This document shows, piece after piece, positions 8,676 to 16,103 of a DNA stretch of 24,704 bases; the first letter of the stretch is position 1; the number at the start of each line of letters is the position of its first letter. Under the pieces are notes generated by a model. It saw only the letters and a program-made list of their open reading frames with translations. It did not search any database and was not told the origin of the DNA. The stretch spans positions 1 through 24,704 of the forward strand of contig CAMPGW010000040.1 of assembly GCA_946885735.1 (NCBI GenBank), given 5' to 3'. This DNA is from an uncultured Gammaproteobacteria bacterium. GTDB taxonomy: Bacteria; Pseudomonadota; Gammaproteobacteria; Xanthomonadales; Xanthomonadaceae. Position numbers and translations under genes: made by a program.

Positions 8676-10106
8676 TCACTCCAGGTGGAAGCACACGTTC
8701 TTGGGTTCGGTGAAGAAGCGCATCGCCTCCTGGCCGCCTTCGCGGCCCAGGCCCGACTGTTTCATGCCGCCGAAGGGCGTGCGCAGGTCGCGTTCGAGCC
8801 AGGTGTTGACCCAGACGATGCCGGCCTCCAGCTGCGTCGCCATGCGATGCGCGCGCCCGAGGTCGGAGGTCCAGACACTGGCAGCGAGACCGTAGTCGGA
8901 GGCATTGGCGAGTTCGAGCGCCTGCGCCTCGTCGTCGAAGGGCTGCAGGGTGACGACGGGGCCGAAGATTTCCTCGCGGTTGCAGCGCGCCTGCGGGCCG
9001 AGGCCTTCGATCACGGTCGGCGCGACGTACCAGCCGCCGCCCAGGTCCGGCGCCGTGCCGCCGCAGAGGATGCTTGCGCCTTCCTCGCGCGCCAACGCGA
9101 GGTAGCCCATCACCTTGTCGAAGTGCGCCTGCGACACCATCGGTCCCACCCGCGTGTCGGGAGCCAGCGGATCGCCCACCACCAGCGCCGATGCGCGCGC
9201 CACCAGTTCGTCGCGGAACTCGTCGTGGAAGGCACGCTCGACCAGGATGCGCGAGCCGCACAGGCAGATCTGCCCGGCGTTCTGGAACGCCGAACGCAGC
9301 ACCGTCTCGTAAAGCCGCTCGCGCTGCGCATCCGCGAACACAACGGTCGGATTTTTGCCGCCGAGTTCGAGCGAGGCCTTCTTGAGCGCGCCGGCGCAAT
9401 GCACGGCGATCGCGCGCCCCACCGCGGTGCTGCCGGTGAAGGAGACCGCCTTGATGCCGGGGTGCTCGACCAGCGCCTGGCCGGCCTCGGCGCCGCGGCC
9501 CTGCACGATGTTCAGCACGCCGGGCGGAAATCCGATGTCGCGCGAGAGTTCGCCGAGCATCCACGCCGTCAGCGGCGTCACTTCGCTGGGCTTGGCCACC
9601 ACGCAGTTGCCCGCGGCCAGCGCCGGGGCGATCTTCCAGGTGAACAGGTAGAGCGGCAAGTTCCATGGGCTGATACAGGCCACCGCGCCGAGTGGCTGCC
9701 GCAGCGTGACGTTGAGGCCGGCCTCGCCCTGGTGGGATTCGCTGGCGAACTGCATCGCCGCGGCCGCGAAGAAACGCAGGTTGCTGATGGCACGGGGAAT
9801 CTCGACGTCGCGGGCGAGGGTGATCGGCTTTCCGGCGTCGCGCGACTCGGCTTGCGCGAATTCCTCCAGCCGCGCCTCCAGCGCATCGGCGAGCCGCTGC
9901 AGCCAGCGCGCGCGTTCGCTGCCGGGCAGGGCGGACCAGGCGGGGAAGGCGGCCTGCGCGGCGCGCACGGCCGCGTCGACGTCGCCCGCATCGCCGGCGG
10001 GGCACTGGCCGTAGACCGTCGCCGTCGCTGGATCGTGCAGCTCCAGCCACTGGCCGGAGATGGCGTCACGCGCTTCGCCGTCGATCAGGAGCGAGAGCCG
10101 GATCAT
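8676..10106 (-). CDS. 2-aminomuconic 6-semialdehyde dehydrogenase
   Basis: 476 aa NAD-dependent aldehyde dehydrogenase oxidising 2-aminomuconic semialdehyde to 2-aminomuconate. Catalytic Cys281 lies in GQICLCGSR, a form characteristic of the ALDH8A1/NbaE/AmnC branch; Glu247 (LELGGKNP), Asn149 (SPWNLP) and the NAD-binding FTGSTAVG (223-230) are in place. The start at 10106 (MIRLSLLIDG) is preferred because it lies 19 nt after the SDR stop; an ATG 45 nt upstream would add 15 residues that overlap the SDR gene. No strong Shine-Dalgarno is visible. Substrate assignment combines the active-site signature with its neighbours. Confidence 0.93.
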   Translation of the reverse strand: MIRLSLLIDGEARDAISGQWLELHDPATATVYGQCPAGDAGDVDAAVRAAQAAFPAWSALPGSERARWLQRLADALEARLEEFAQAESRDAGKPITLARDVEIPRAISNLRFFAAAAMQFASESHQGEAGLNVTLRQPLGAVACISPWNLPLYLFTWKIAPALAAGNCVVAKPSEVTPLTAWMLGELSRDIGFPPGVLNIVQGRGAEAGQALVEHPGIKAVSFTGSTAVGRAIAVHCAGALKKASLELGGKNPTVVFADAQRERLYETVLRSAFQNAGQICLCGSRILVERAFHDEFRDELVARASALVVGDPLAPDTRVGPMVSQAHFDKVMGYLALAREEGASILCGGTAPDLGGGWYVAPTVIEGLGPQARCNREEIFGPVVTLQPFDDEAQALELANASDYGLAASVWTSDLGRAHRMATQLEAGIVWVNTWLERDLRTPFGGMKQSGLGREGGQEAMRFFTEPKNVCFHLE

Positions 10107-10125
10107 CGTGGCGCGTGGCCTGCTG

Positions 10126-10899
10126 TCATAGCGAGCGTGTCCTGCCGCCATCCACCGGAAGATTGATCCCGTTTATATAGCCCGCTTCCGGACTGCACAA
10201 GAAGGCCACGGCCGCGGCGATCTCGGCCGGTTCGGCGAAGCGCGCGGCCGGCACCGTCGCCAGCATGGCGGCGGCGATGTCTTCGCGCGACTTGCCCGAC
10301 GCGGCGGCGCGCTCGTCGAGGATCTGTTCGAGTCGCTGCGTGCGCGTGTAGCCCGGCAACACGTTGTTGACGGTGATGCCCTGGCCGCCCAGCTCGGAGG
10401 CCAGGGTCTTGGCCCAGCTCGCCACCGCGCCGCGCACGGTGTTGGAGACGCCGAGGTTGGCGATCGGCTCTTTCACCGAGGTGGAGATGATGTTGACGAT
10501 GCGGCCGAAGCCGGCTTCGCGCATGCCGGGCAACACGGCCTGCACCAGGATCTGGTTGGCGACGAGATGCTGGCGGAACACAGCTAGGTATTGGTCGATC
10601 GGCGCGGCGTGGGCCGGCCCGCCAGGCGGACCGGCGGTGTTGTTGACCAGCACCTGCACCGGGCGCTTCGCGCAAAGTGCCGCCACGGCCGAGGCCAGCC
10701 CCGCGCTGTCGTTGGCATCGGTGGCGACGCAGCCATGCACCTGGCCGTCGGACGCGGGCAACTCGGACACCAGTTCACGCAGCCGCTCCATGCGTCGCGA
10801 CAGCACCGTCACCGACAATCCGGCGCCGGCCAGCGCGAAGGCGGTGGCGCGGCCGATGCCCTCCGACGCACCGCATACCAGGGCGTGGCGCGGGTTCAA
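10126..10899 (-). CDS. Divergent short-chain dehydrogenase/reductase
   Basis: 257 aa Rossmann-fold SDR starting at TTG 10899, which overlaps the upstream stop as TTGA. The cofactor loop is CGASEGIG (10-16 region) rather than TGxxxGIG, and the NNTAG motif (86-90) is present. At the catalytic site Ser/Thr139-141 remains, but the usual YxxxK is replaced: aligning SNTVRGAV with YSASKAAV puts Ser152 at Tyr and Arg156 at Lys. This matches the conserved-domain group of BKR-like SDRs described as lacking a perfect catalytic tetrad. Substrate unknown. Its position just before the semialdehyde dehydrogenase suggests an accessory step or a chaperone-like/binding role in kynurenine catabolism; that is inference. 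Confidence 0.88.
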   Translation of the reverse strand: MNPRHALVCGASEGIGRATAFALAGAGLSVTVLSRRMERLRELVSELPASDGQVHGCVATDANDSAGLASAVAALCAKRPVQVLVNNTAGPPGGPAHAAPIDQYLAVFRQHLVANQILVQAVLPGMREAGFGRIVNIISTSVKEPIANLGVSNTVRGAVASWAKTLASELGGQGITVNNVLPGYTRTQRLEQILDERAAASGKSREDIAAAMLATVPAARFAEPAEIAAAVAFLCSPEAGYINGINLPVDGGRTRSL

Positions 10900-11225
10900 T
10901 GGCGCGGCCCGAGGTTGCGGATCATCTGCGGCAGCAGCGCCTCGTCGTCCTCGCCGTAGGGCGCCTGCAGTTCCTCGAGCATCATGCCGATCGCCTCCGC
11001 ATCGTCTTCGTCCATGCCCTCGAGGGCGCGGAAGTCGGCGTCCATCAGCGCCGCGCGGGCCATGTCCTCGCTCTCGTAGGTCAGGGTTTCGCCGTGGCTG
11101 TCGAACACCTGCGCGACACCGGAGTCCAGCACCCGCAGGCGCGCCCAGACCAGCAGCGGCTCGGGCGAGGCGAGCCACCATTCCTCGCGTTCGATTCCGG
11201 TCTCGTTGCCGTCGTGGTCCTGCAT
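10896..11225 (-). CDS. Conserved hypothetical acidic protein
   Basis: 109 aa, strongly acidic (runs such as MDEDDAEA and GEDDEA), with no signal peptide, membrane segment or cysteine. Motif-like blocks are EREEWWLASPEPLLVWARLRV near the N-terminus and YESEDMARAALMDADFRAL in the middle. I recognise no characterised family; the composition suggests a small soluble, possibly protein-binding, protein. The ATG at 11225 has a good Shine-Dalgarno (GGAG, 7 nt spacing) formed around the stop of the preceding membrane-protein gene, and its stop overlaps the TTG of the SDR. Tight packing indicates co-expression with both sides. Confidence 0.82.
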   Translation of the reverse strand: MQDHDGNETGIEREEWWLASPEPLLVWARLRVLDSGVAQVFDSHGETLTYESEDMARAALMDADFRALEGMDEDDAEAIGMMLEELQAPYGEDDEALLPQMIRNLGPRH

Positions 11226-11236
11226 GGCGTAACTCC

Positions 11237-11530
11237 TCAGCCGAACGAAGTGGCGGCGATGCACACGGCCGAACCCGCGATGCCCACCAGGGTGATCCAG
11301 CCCATGACGCCGGCGATGTTGCCGAACTGGCGCAGTGCCGGATCCGGCAGCGTGCGCTGGCCGAAGCGCATCAGCCACCAGCTGTAGGCCAGGCCGCCGT
11401 CCTCGGTTCCCGCCGGGAAGGCCAACTGGCGGTCGAGGTGCTGGCGAAAGGCCAGCACCCGCATTCCGAAATGCCCGGGCCCCGCCGATCCGGCCAGCCC
11501 GAGGAAGAGGAACAGCAGCGCCTGCGCCAT
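11237..11530 (-). CDS. Small inner-membrane protein of unknown function
   Basis: 97 aa. A hydrophobic segment at residues 1-16 (MAQALLFLFLGLAG) and a second at about 70-95 (AGVMGWITLVGIAGSAVCIAA) flank a polar, Arg/Trp-containing middle, so it is probably a two-pass inner-membrane protein. No known family is recognised. The gene starts 4 nt after the asnS stop and ends 11 nt before the acidic-protein start, implying one transcript. The ATG at 11530 is the first start after the asnS stop that does not extend deep into asnS. Confidence 0.75.
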   Translation of the reverse strand: MAQALLFLFLGLAGSAGPGHFGMRVLAFRQHLDRQLAFPAGTEDGGLAYSWWLMRFGQRTLPDPALRQFGNIAGVMGWITLVGIAGSAVCIAATSFG

Positions 11531-11534
11531 GTCC

Positions 11535-12935
<1,401 letters not shown>

Positions 12936-13047
12936 GCCTTGAATCTCCGGGCGCCGTGGCCCACATAAGGTGAAGACCGCGAGTTTAACCGGGCGCGGGC
13001 CGCTTCACCCAGCCCGGCTATACTCGCGCTGCACCGGAGAACGATCC
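12936..13047. promoter_or_regulatory. Divergent promoter region between asnS and the IscA-type gene
   Basis: A 112-nt intergenic segment between divergent starts. On the plus strand TATACT at 13019-13024 is a good -10 match about 24 nt before the ATG of the iron-sulfur carrier, but the -35 region is GC-rich and unconvincing. GGAG at 13036-13039 serves as Shine-Dalgarno (8 nt spacing). For asnS no clear sigma-70 pair was found on the minus strand. Confidence 0.5.
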
Positions 13048-13383
13048 ATGGCCGTCACCCTCAGTCCCGCCGCCGTCGAACGCGTCCGCGAGTTCCTCGC
13101 CGCCACGCCGGGCGCGCATGGCCTGCGTTTCGGCGTGCGCAAGGCCGGCTGCTCGGGCTGGGCCTACGTGGTGGACATGGCGACCGAGGCCCGTCCCGAC
13201 GACGCGGTGTTCGAGCAGGACGGCGTCGCGGTGCGGGTGGATGCGGCCAGCCTGCCGCTGGTGGATGGCACCCGCATCGACTTCGTGCGCAGCGGGCTCA
13301 ACCAGCAGTTCAGCTTCGACAACCCGCGGATGGCCGCCGAGTGCGGCTGCGGCGAGAGCTTTACCACGTCCATCCAGCCCTGA
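13048..13383 (+). CDS. A-type iron-sulfur cluster carrier (IscA/SufA/ErpA family)
   Basis: 111 aa HesB/IscA-fold protein. The three cluster-binding cysteines are Cys35 (KAGCSGWAY), Cys99 and Cys101 (ECGCGESF). Block DGTRIDFVRSGLNQQFSFDNP is the usual strand-turn before the C-terminal CxC. Acts as a carrier delivering Fe-S clusters to apoproteins. It stands alone here, not in an isc or suf operon, so IscA, SufA and ErpA cannot be told apart by context. Start ATG 13048 is chosen for the Shine-Dalgarno GGAG at 13036; the frame is open upstream to 12970, but those codons fall in the promoter region. Confidence 0.93.
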   Translation: MAVTLSPAAVERVREFLAATPGAHGLRFGVRKAGCSGWAYVVDMATEARPDDAVFEQDGVAVRVDAASLPLVDGTRIDFVRSGLNQQFSFDNPRMAAECGCGESFTTSIQP

Positions 13384-13391
13384 GGGTCGGA

Positions 13392-13408
13392 GCGGGCCTC
13401 CGGCCCGC
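13392..13408. repeat. GC-rich palindrome, REP-like
   Basis: GCGGGCC and GGCCCGC form a 7-bp hairpin with a TCC loop, 9 nt after the iron-sulfur carrier stop. The flanking GTCGGAGC context resembles the short palindromes scattered between genes in Xanthomonadales genomes. No T-run follows, so it is not a typical terminator. Only one copy is visible in the window, so a repeat family is suspected, not shown. Confidence 0.35.
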
Positions 13409-13440
13409 CGGCCTTCCACCCCCGCGAGCGCAGTGAAGGC

Positions 13441-13469
13441 TCGCAAGTCCCGGATTCCTCAGGCATAAT
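13441..13469 (+). promoter_or_regulatory. Candidate promoter of rpsF-rpsR-rplI
   Basis: CATAAT at 13464-13469 is a strong -10 match; TCGCAA at 13441-13446 lies exactly 17 nt upstream as a weak -35. The next gene is rpsF at 13572, leaving a leader of roughly 95 nt that contains two stable hairpins. No other -10-like sequence in the 188-nt spacer is as good. Confidence 0.55.
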
Positions 13470-13477
13470 GCGCGGCT

Positions 13478-13547
13478 CCCCGGGGTGGTTCGCCCCCTGG
13501 GGTCTTGCTCCACGGCATCCGGCCGGGGGCTGCGGCCAGTGAGCCGT
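13478..13547 (+). promoter_or_regulatory. Structured rpsF leader, candidate S6:S18 autoregulatory site
   Basis: Two hairpins fill the leader. The first pairs 13478-13485 (CCCCGGGG) with 13493-13502, leaving a single bulged T. The second has an outer stem ACGGC 13512-13516 with GCCGT 13543-13547, an internal loop (ATCC on the 5' side, AGTGA on the 3' side), and an inner stem GGCCG 13521-13525 with CGGCC 13533-13537 closing a 7-nt loop. Many bacterial rpsF leaders carry an S6:S18-binding motif with a CCG at an internal loop or bulge; the CCG at the inner-stem junction and the location fit it. A match to the formal consensus was not tested. Confidence 0.45.
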
Positions 13548-13571
13548 ATCCACAAGACTCAAGGAAACCCC

Positions 13572-13967
13572 ATGCGTCACTACGAAATCGTGTTCATGGT
13601 CCATCCGGACCAGAGCGAGCAGGTGCCCGCCATGATCGAGCGCTACCGCGCCCTGATCGAAGGCGACGCCGGCCAGATCCACCGCCTGGAAGACTGGGGC
13701 CGCCGCCAGCTGGCCTACCCGATCGAGAACCTGGTCAAGGCCCACTACGTGCTCATGAACATCGAGTGCAACCAGAAGGCCCTGACCGAGCTGACCGACA
13801 GCTTCCGCTTCAACGACGCCGTCCTGCGCCACCTCGTCATCGCGCGCCCCGGCGCCGATACCGAGGCGAGCCTGATCCTGAAGAGCAAGGACGAGAAGGG
13901 CGACCGCCGTCGCCGCGACGATGAAACCACCGAAGGCGGCCCCGAAGCCGCTGCCGACGCCGCCTGA
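13572..13967 (+). CDS. rpsF: 30S ribosomal protein S6
   Basis: 131 aa. Starts [18 protein letters not shown], the S6 signature, and contains the conserved [20 protein letters not shown] block. S6 binds 16S rRNA together with S18 in the platform of the small subunit. The C-terminal 25 residues are a charged, Glu/Asp/Arg-rich tail ([19 protein letters not shown]), a form also seen in other proteobacterial S6 proteins, some of which undergo glutamylation by RimK; this tail does not end in Glu, so that is not implied here. ATG 13572 has AAGGA upstream. First gene of the ribosomal operon, 11 nt before rpsR. Confidence 0.97.
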   Translation: MRHYEIVFMVHPDQSEQVPAMIERYRALIEGDAGQIHRLEDWGRRQLAYPIENLVKAHYVLMNIECNQKALTELTDSFRFNDAVLRHLVIARPGADTEASLILKSKDEKGDRRRRDDETTEGGPEAAADAA

Positions 13968-13978
13968 GGAGCACGCAC

Positions 13979-14209
13979 ATGTCCAAGTTCTTCCGCCGCC
14001 GCAAGTTCTGCAAGTTCACCGCCGAGGGCGTCACCGAGATCGACTACAAGGACCTGGGCACCCTGCGCCAGTACCTGAGCGAGAACGGCAAGATCGTCCC
14101 GAGCCGCATCACCGGCACCAAGGCCAAGTACCAGCGCCAGCTGCAGGCCGCCATCAAGCGCGCGCGCTTCCTGGCCCTGATCCCGTACACCGACAACCAC
14201 AACGTCTGA
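13979..14209 (+). CDS. rpsR: 30S ribosomal protein S18
   Basis: 76 aa, the usual length. Basic N-terminus [13 protein letters not shown], then [27 protein letters not shown], the hallmark S18 core. It pairs with S6 on the 30S platform. The single N-terminal cysteine is present without a full zinc-binding set, as in other C-minus-like forms. GAGGAG lies shortly before the ATG at 13979. Sits 11 nt after rpsF and 84 nt before rplI, the gap holding a strong hairpin. Confidence 0.98.
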   Translation: MSKFFRRRKFCKFTAEGVTEIDYKDLGTLRQYLSENGKIVPSRITGTKAKYQRQLQAAIKRARFLALIPYTDNHNV

Positions 14210-14245
14210 TCCACGGACGATCCGTCCTTACGGACAGCCACAGTT

Positions 14246-14273
14246 GCGGGGCCGTGCAGCGCACGCGCCCCGC
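14246..14273 (+). promoter_or_regulatory. Intercistronic hairpin between rpsR and rplI
   Basis: GCGGGGC (14246-14252) and CGTGC (14253-14257) pair with GCACG (14261-14265) and GCCCCGC (14267-14273): 12 bp with a 3-nt AGC loop and one bulged C at 14266. No T-run follows, so it is not an intrinsic terminator. It ends 20 nt before the rplI ATG and 9 nt before its GGAG, so it may act as an RNase barrier or modulate rplI translation. Confidence 0.6.
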
Positions 14274-14293
14274 TAACGTAACGGAGCAATGAA

Positions 14294-14743
14294 ATGAAGC
14301 TGATTCTTTTGCAGAAGGTCGTCAACCTCGGCGGCCTGGGCGACACCGTCGACGTCAAGCCCGGCTACGGCCGCAACTTCCTGGTCCCGACCGGCAAGGC
14401 CGTGCCCGCCACCGCCGCCAATGTCGCCATGTTCGAGACCAAGCGCGCCGAGTACCAGGCCAAGGCCGACGCCGTGCTGGCCGACGCGCAGAAGCGCCTG
14501 GCCAGCCTCGAGGGCGCGGAAGTGACCATCACCGCCAACGCCTCCACCGAAGGCAAGCTGTTCGGCTCGGTCGGCACCCGCGACATCGCCGAGGCGCTGA
14601 CCGCCGCCGGCCACAAGGTCGAGAAGTCGGAAGTGGTGATGGGCGAAGGCCCGATCCGCCGCACCGGCGAGTTCGAGGTCACCGTGCACCTGCACGCCGA
14701 CGTCGAGACCAAGGTCAAGGTCATCGTCGCGCCGGAAGCGTAA
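14294..14743 (+). CDS. rplI: 50S ribosomal protein L9
   Basis: 149 aa, the canonical length. The N-terminal RNA-binding domain contains [36 protein letters not shown] in normal form, followed by the long connecting helix (about residues 40-75) and the C-terminal domain with [16 protein letters not shown]. Binds 23S rRNA at the base of the L1 stalk. GGAG at 14283-14286 is 7 nt before ATG 14294. Last gene of the rpsF operon; a strong terminator follows within 20 nt, so dnaB is not in this transcript unless there is read-through. Confidence 0.98.
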   Translation: MKLILLQKVVNLGGLGDTVDVKPGYGRNFLVPTGKAVPATAANVAMFETKRAEYQAKADAVLADAQKRLASLEGAEVTITANASTEGKLFGSVGTRDIAEALTAAGHKVEKSEVVMGEGPIRRTGEFEVTVHLHADVETKVKVIVAPEA

Positions 14744-14763
14744 GCCCCGCGCAAGCTGTTTGG

Positions 14764-14790
14764 AAAAGGCCGCCTTCGGGCGGCCTTTTT
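14764..14790. terminator. Bidirectional terminator between rplI and the methyltransferase gene
   Basis: AAAAGGCCGCC (14764-14774), TTCG loop, GGCGGCCTTTT (14779-14789) give a perfect 11-bp stem running into five T residues on the plus strand; the A-run on the 5' side gives the matching T-run on the minus strand. It serves both rplI and the convergent methyltransferase gene, whose stop is at 14795. Confidence 0.93.
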
Positions 14791-14794
14791 CGTT

Positions 14795-15907
14795 TCAGGC
14801 CGCCGCCGTCGTGGCCTCTGACTTGCGCCGGGCCACGAAGGCCACGCCCCAGGGCGTCTCCGTGCACACGACCTTGTCCACCTTCCAGCCATGCCGGTCG
14901 AGCAGGCCGCGGAAGTAGGTCTCCTGGAAGCCGAGCTCCAGCCAGCCGTTGCGACGAATCGCCCACAGCGATTCACCGTCCAGCCGCAGGCCCCAGGCGA
15001 TGGGGAACTCGTCCAGGATCGGCTCCGCGGCGAACACCACCTTGCCTCCGGGGGCGACGATCCGCTCCAGTGCCGCCACCAGCGCCTGGTGGTCTGCGCA
15101 ATGGTGGAAGCATTCGAAGAACAGCACCGCGTCGAAGCGCCGGTCGATCGTTTCCGCGAGCGAGAAATCGCCAAGGATCGTCTCGATCTCCAGGCCCTTC
15201 ATCGCGGCACGCCGGTCGATCAGCGCCAGGAAGTTGGGCTCCACGTCCACCGCTGTCACCCTGCAGCCCATCCTCGCCAGCGCAATGGTGGTGTTGCCCC
15301 AGCCGGGGCCGAATTCCAGCACGCTTTGCCCGGGACCGAGGCCGAGCGTGCGCACCACGTGCCCGACTGCGATCAGCTGGTTGCCGACGGTGTCGGCGCT
15401 CTGGGTCAGGTACGGAAACGGCCGGCGCACCGCCGCTTCCACATCGAATGCCGAAACCTCGTTGACGACGGCATAGGGCTTGCCGTGCAGCCACTCGTAC
15501 AGGCGCATCTGCGCGGCGCGCCACTCCGGCGAATCCGGATCGGCCGGAAGCTCCAGCGGGAACTCCATGCGGAAAGTGGCGAAAGTCCGGCGCAGGTCGT
15601 CGTCGGAGATCGCGGCTGCCGCTTCAAGCCGCGCGATCATGTCGTCGAGTTCATCGAGGGTGCGGATCACGCGAACTGCGTCGGCAGAACCCGGCTCGGC
15701 AGGCGAGACTGCGGGCGCCTGCACGGGGTCGGGCGGCGCGGCAGCGAGTTGCGGCGGCTGCGCCGGCGTGAGAGCCATTGGAACGGCTGCGGGCGCAAGC
15801 CAGCCACGCAGCCGCGTGGCTGCGTGCAGCACCGCCGGCGCGTGGCGCAAGGCTTGCGGCAAGCGCGACCAGGCTCGACGCGCGACCGAGAAAACCTGTT
15901 GCTTCAT
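14795..15907 (-). CDS. Class I SAM-dependent methyltransferase with N-terminal extension
   Basis: 370 aa. Residues about 175-355 form a Rossmann methyltransferase domain: motif I is VLEFGPGWGN (196-205), Asp221 (VDVEPNF) ends strand 2, and the DAVLFFECFHH segment plus PGGKVVFAAEP are motifs II/III. The first 75 residues are basic then Pro/Ala-rich and probably disordered; residues 80-170 form a helical region (EWRAAQMRLYEWLHGKPYAV) that looks like a substrate-specific lid or adaptor. No signal peptide. Substrate unknown; the closest impression is of methyltransferases found in surface polysaccharide clusters, which is weak. GGAG lies 5 nt before ATG 15907. The gene is oppositely oriented between rplI and dnaB and ends at the shared terminator. 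Confidence 0.85.
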   Translation of the reverse strand: MKQQVFSVARRAWSRLPQALRHAPAVLHAATRLRGWLAPAAVPMALTPAQPPQLAAAPPDPVQAPAVSPAEPGSADAVRVIRTLDELDDMIARLEAAAAISDDDLRRTFATFRMEFPLELPADPDSPEWRAAQMRLYEWLHGKPYAVVNEVSAFDVEAAVRRPFPYLTQSADTVGNQLIAVGHVVRTLGLGPGQSVLEFGPGWGNTTIALARMGCRVTAVDVEPNFLALIDRRAAMKGLEIETILGDFSLAETIDRRFDAVLFFECFHHCADHQALVAALERIVAPGGKVVFAAEPILDEFPIAWGLRLDGESLWAIRRNGWLELGFQETYFRGLLDRHGWKVDKVVCTETPWGVAFVARRKSEATTAAA

Positions 15908-16103
15908 TCCGTCTCCAAGCGGGTGCGTCTGGGCCGGCCGATAGCATACGCGAGGCTGCGTCGCGGCCCATGAGACATCCGGGGGCTATGAGATGCGCAC
16001 CGAATATCCACAGGCTTATGCGCAACGCTTCCACCGCCGAACCGGTACGATGGGGACCTGACGCCCGTCCTCGACGCCGTCCACGCTCGATCCCAGGGAC
16101 CCG
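15908..16103. promoter_or_regulatory. Divergent control region of methyltransferase and dnaB
   Basis: A 196-nt spacer between divergent genes. On the plus strand TACGAT at 16046-16051 is a plausible dnaB -10, with no good -35. On the minus strand TATGCT (15948 to 15943) could serve the methyltransferase. ATATCCACA at 16004-16012 matches the DnaA box TTATNCACA at 8 of 9 positions. AGGGAC just before the dnaB ATG may act as a weak ribosome-binding site. Confidence 0.4.

Noticed and set aside
10107..10151. Longer start for the semialdehyde dehydrogenase
   Set aside because: The added 15 residues overlap the SDR coding end and look unlike an ALDH N-terminus.
8100..10166. 688-codon open frame on the plus strand
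   Set aside because: It is antisense to three well-supported enzymes (carbonic anhydrase, dehydrogenase and part of the SDR), and its translation is low-complexity Arg/Gly/His/Gln-rich text typical of high-GC shadow frames.
13411..13440. Imperfect inverted repeat (GCCTTCCAC with GTGAAGGC) after the iron-sulfur carrier gene
   Set aside because: Contains a bulge, has a long loop and no T-run; not strong enough to list as terminator or repeat.
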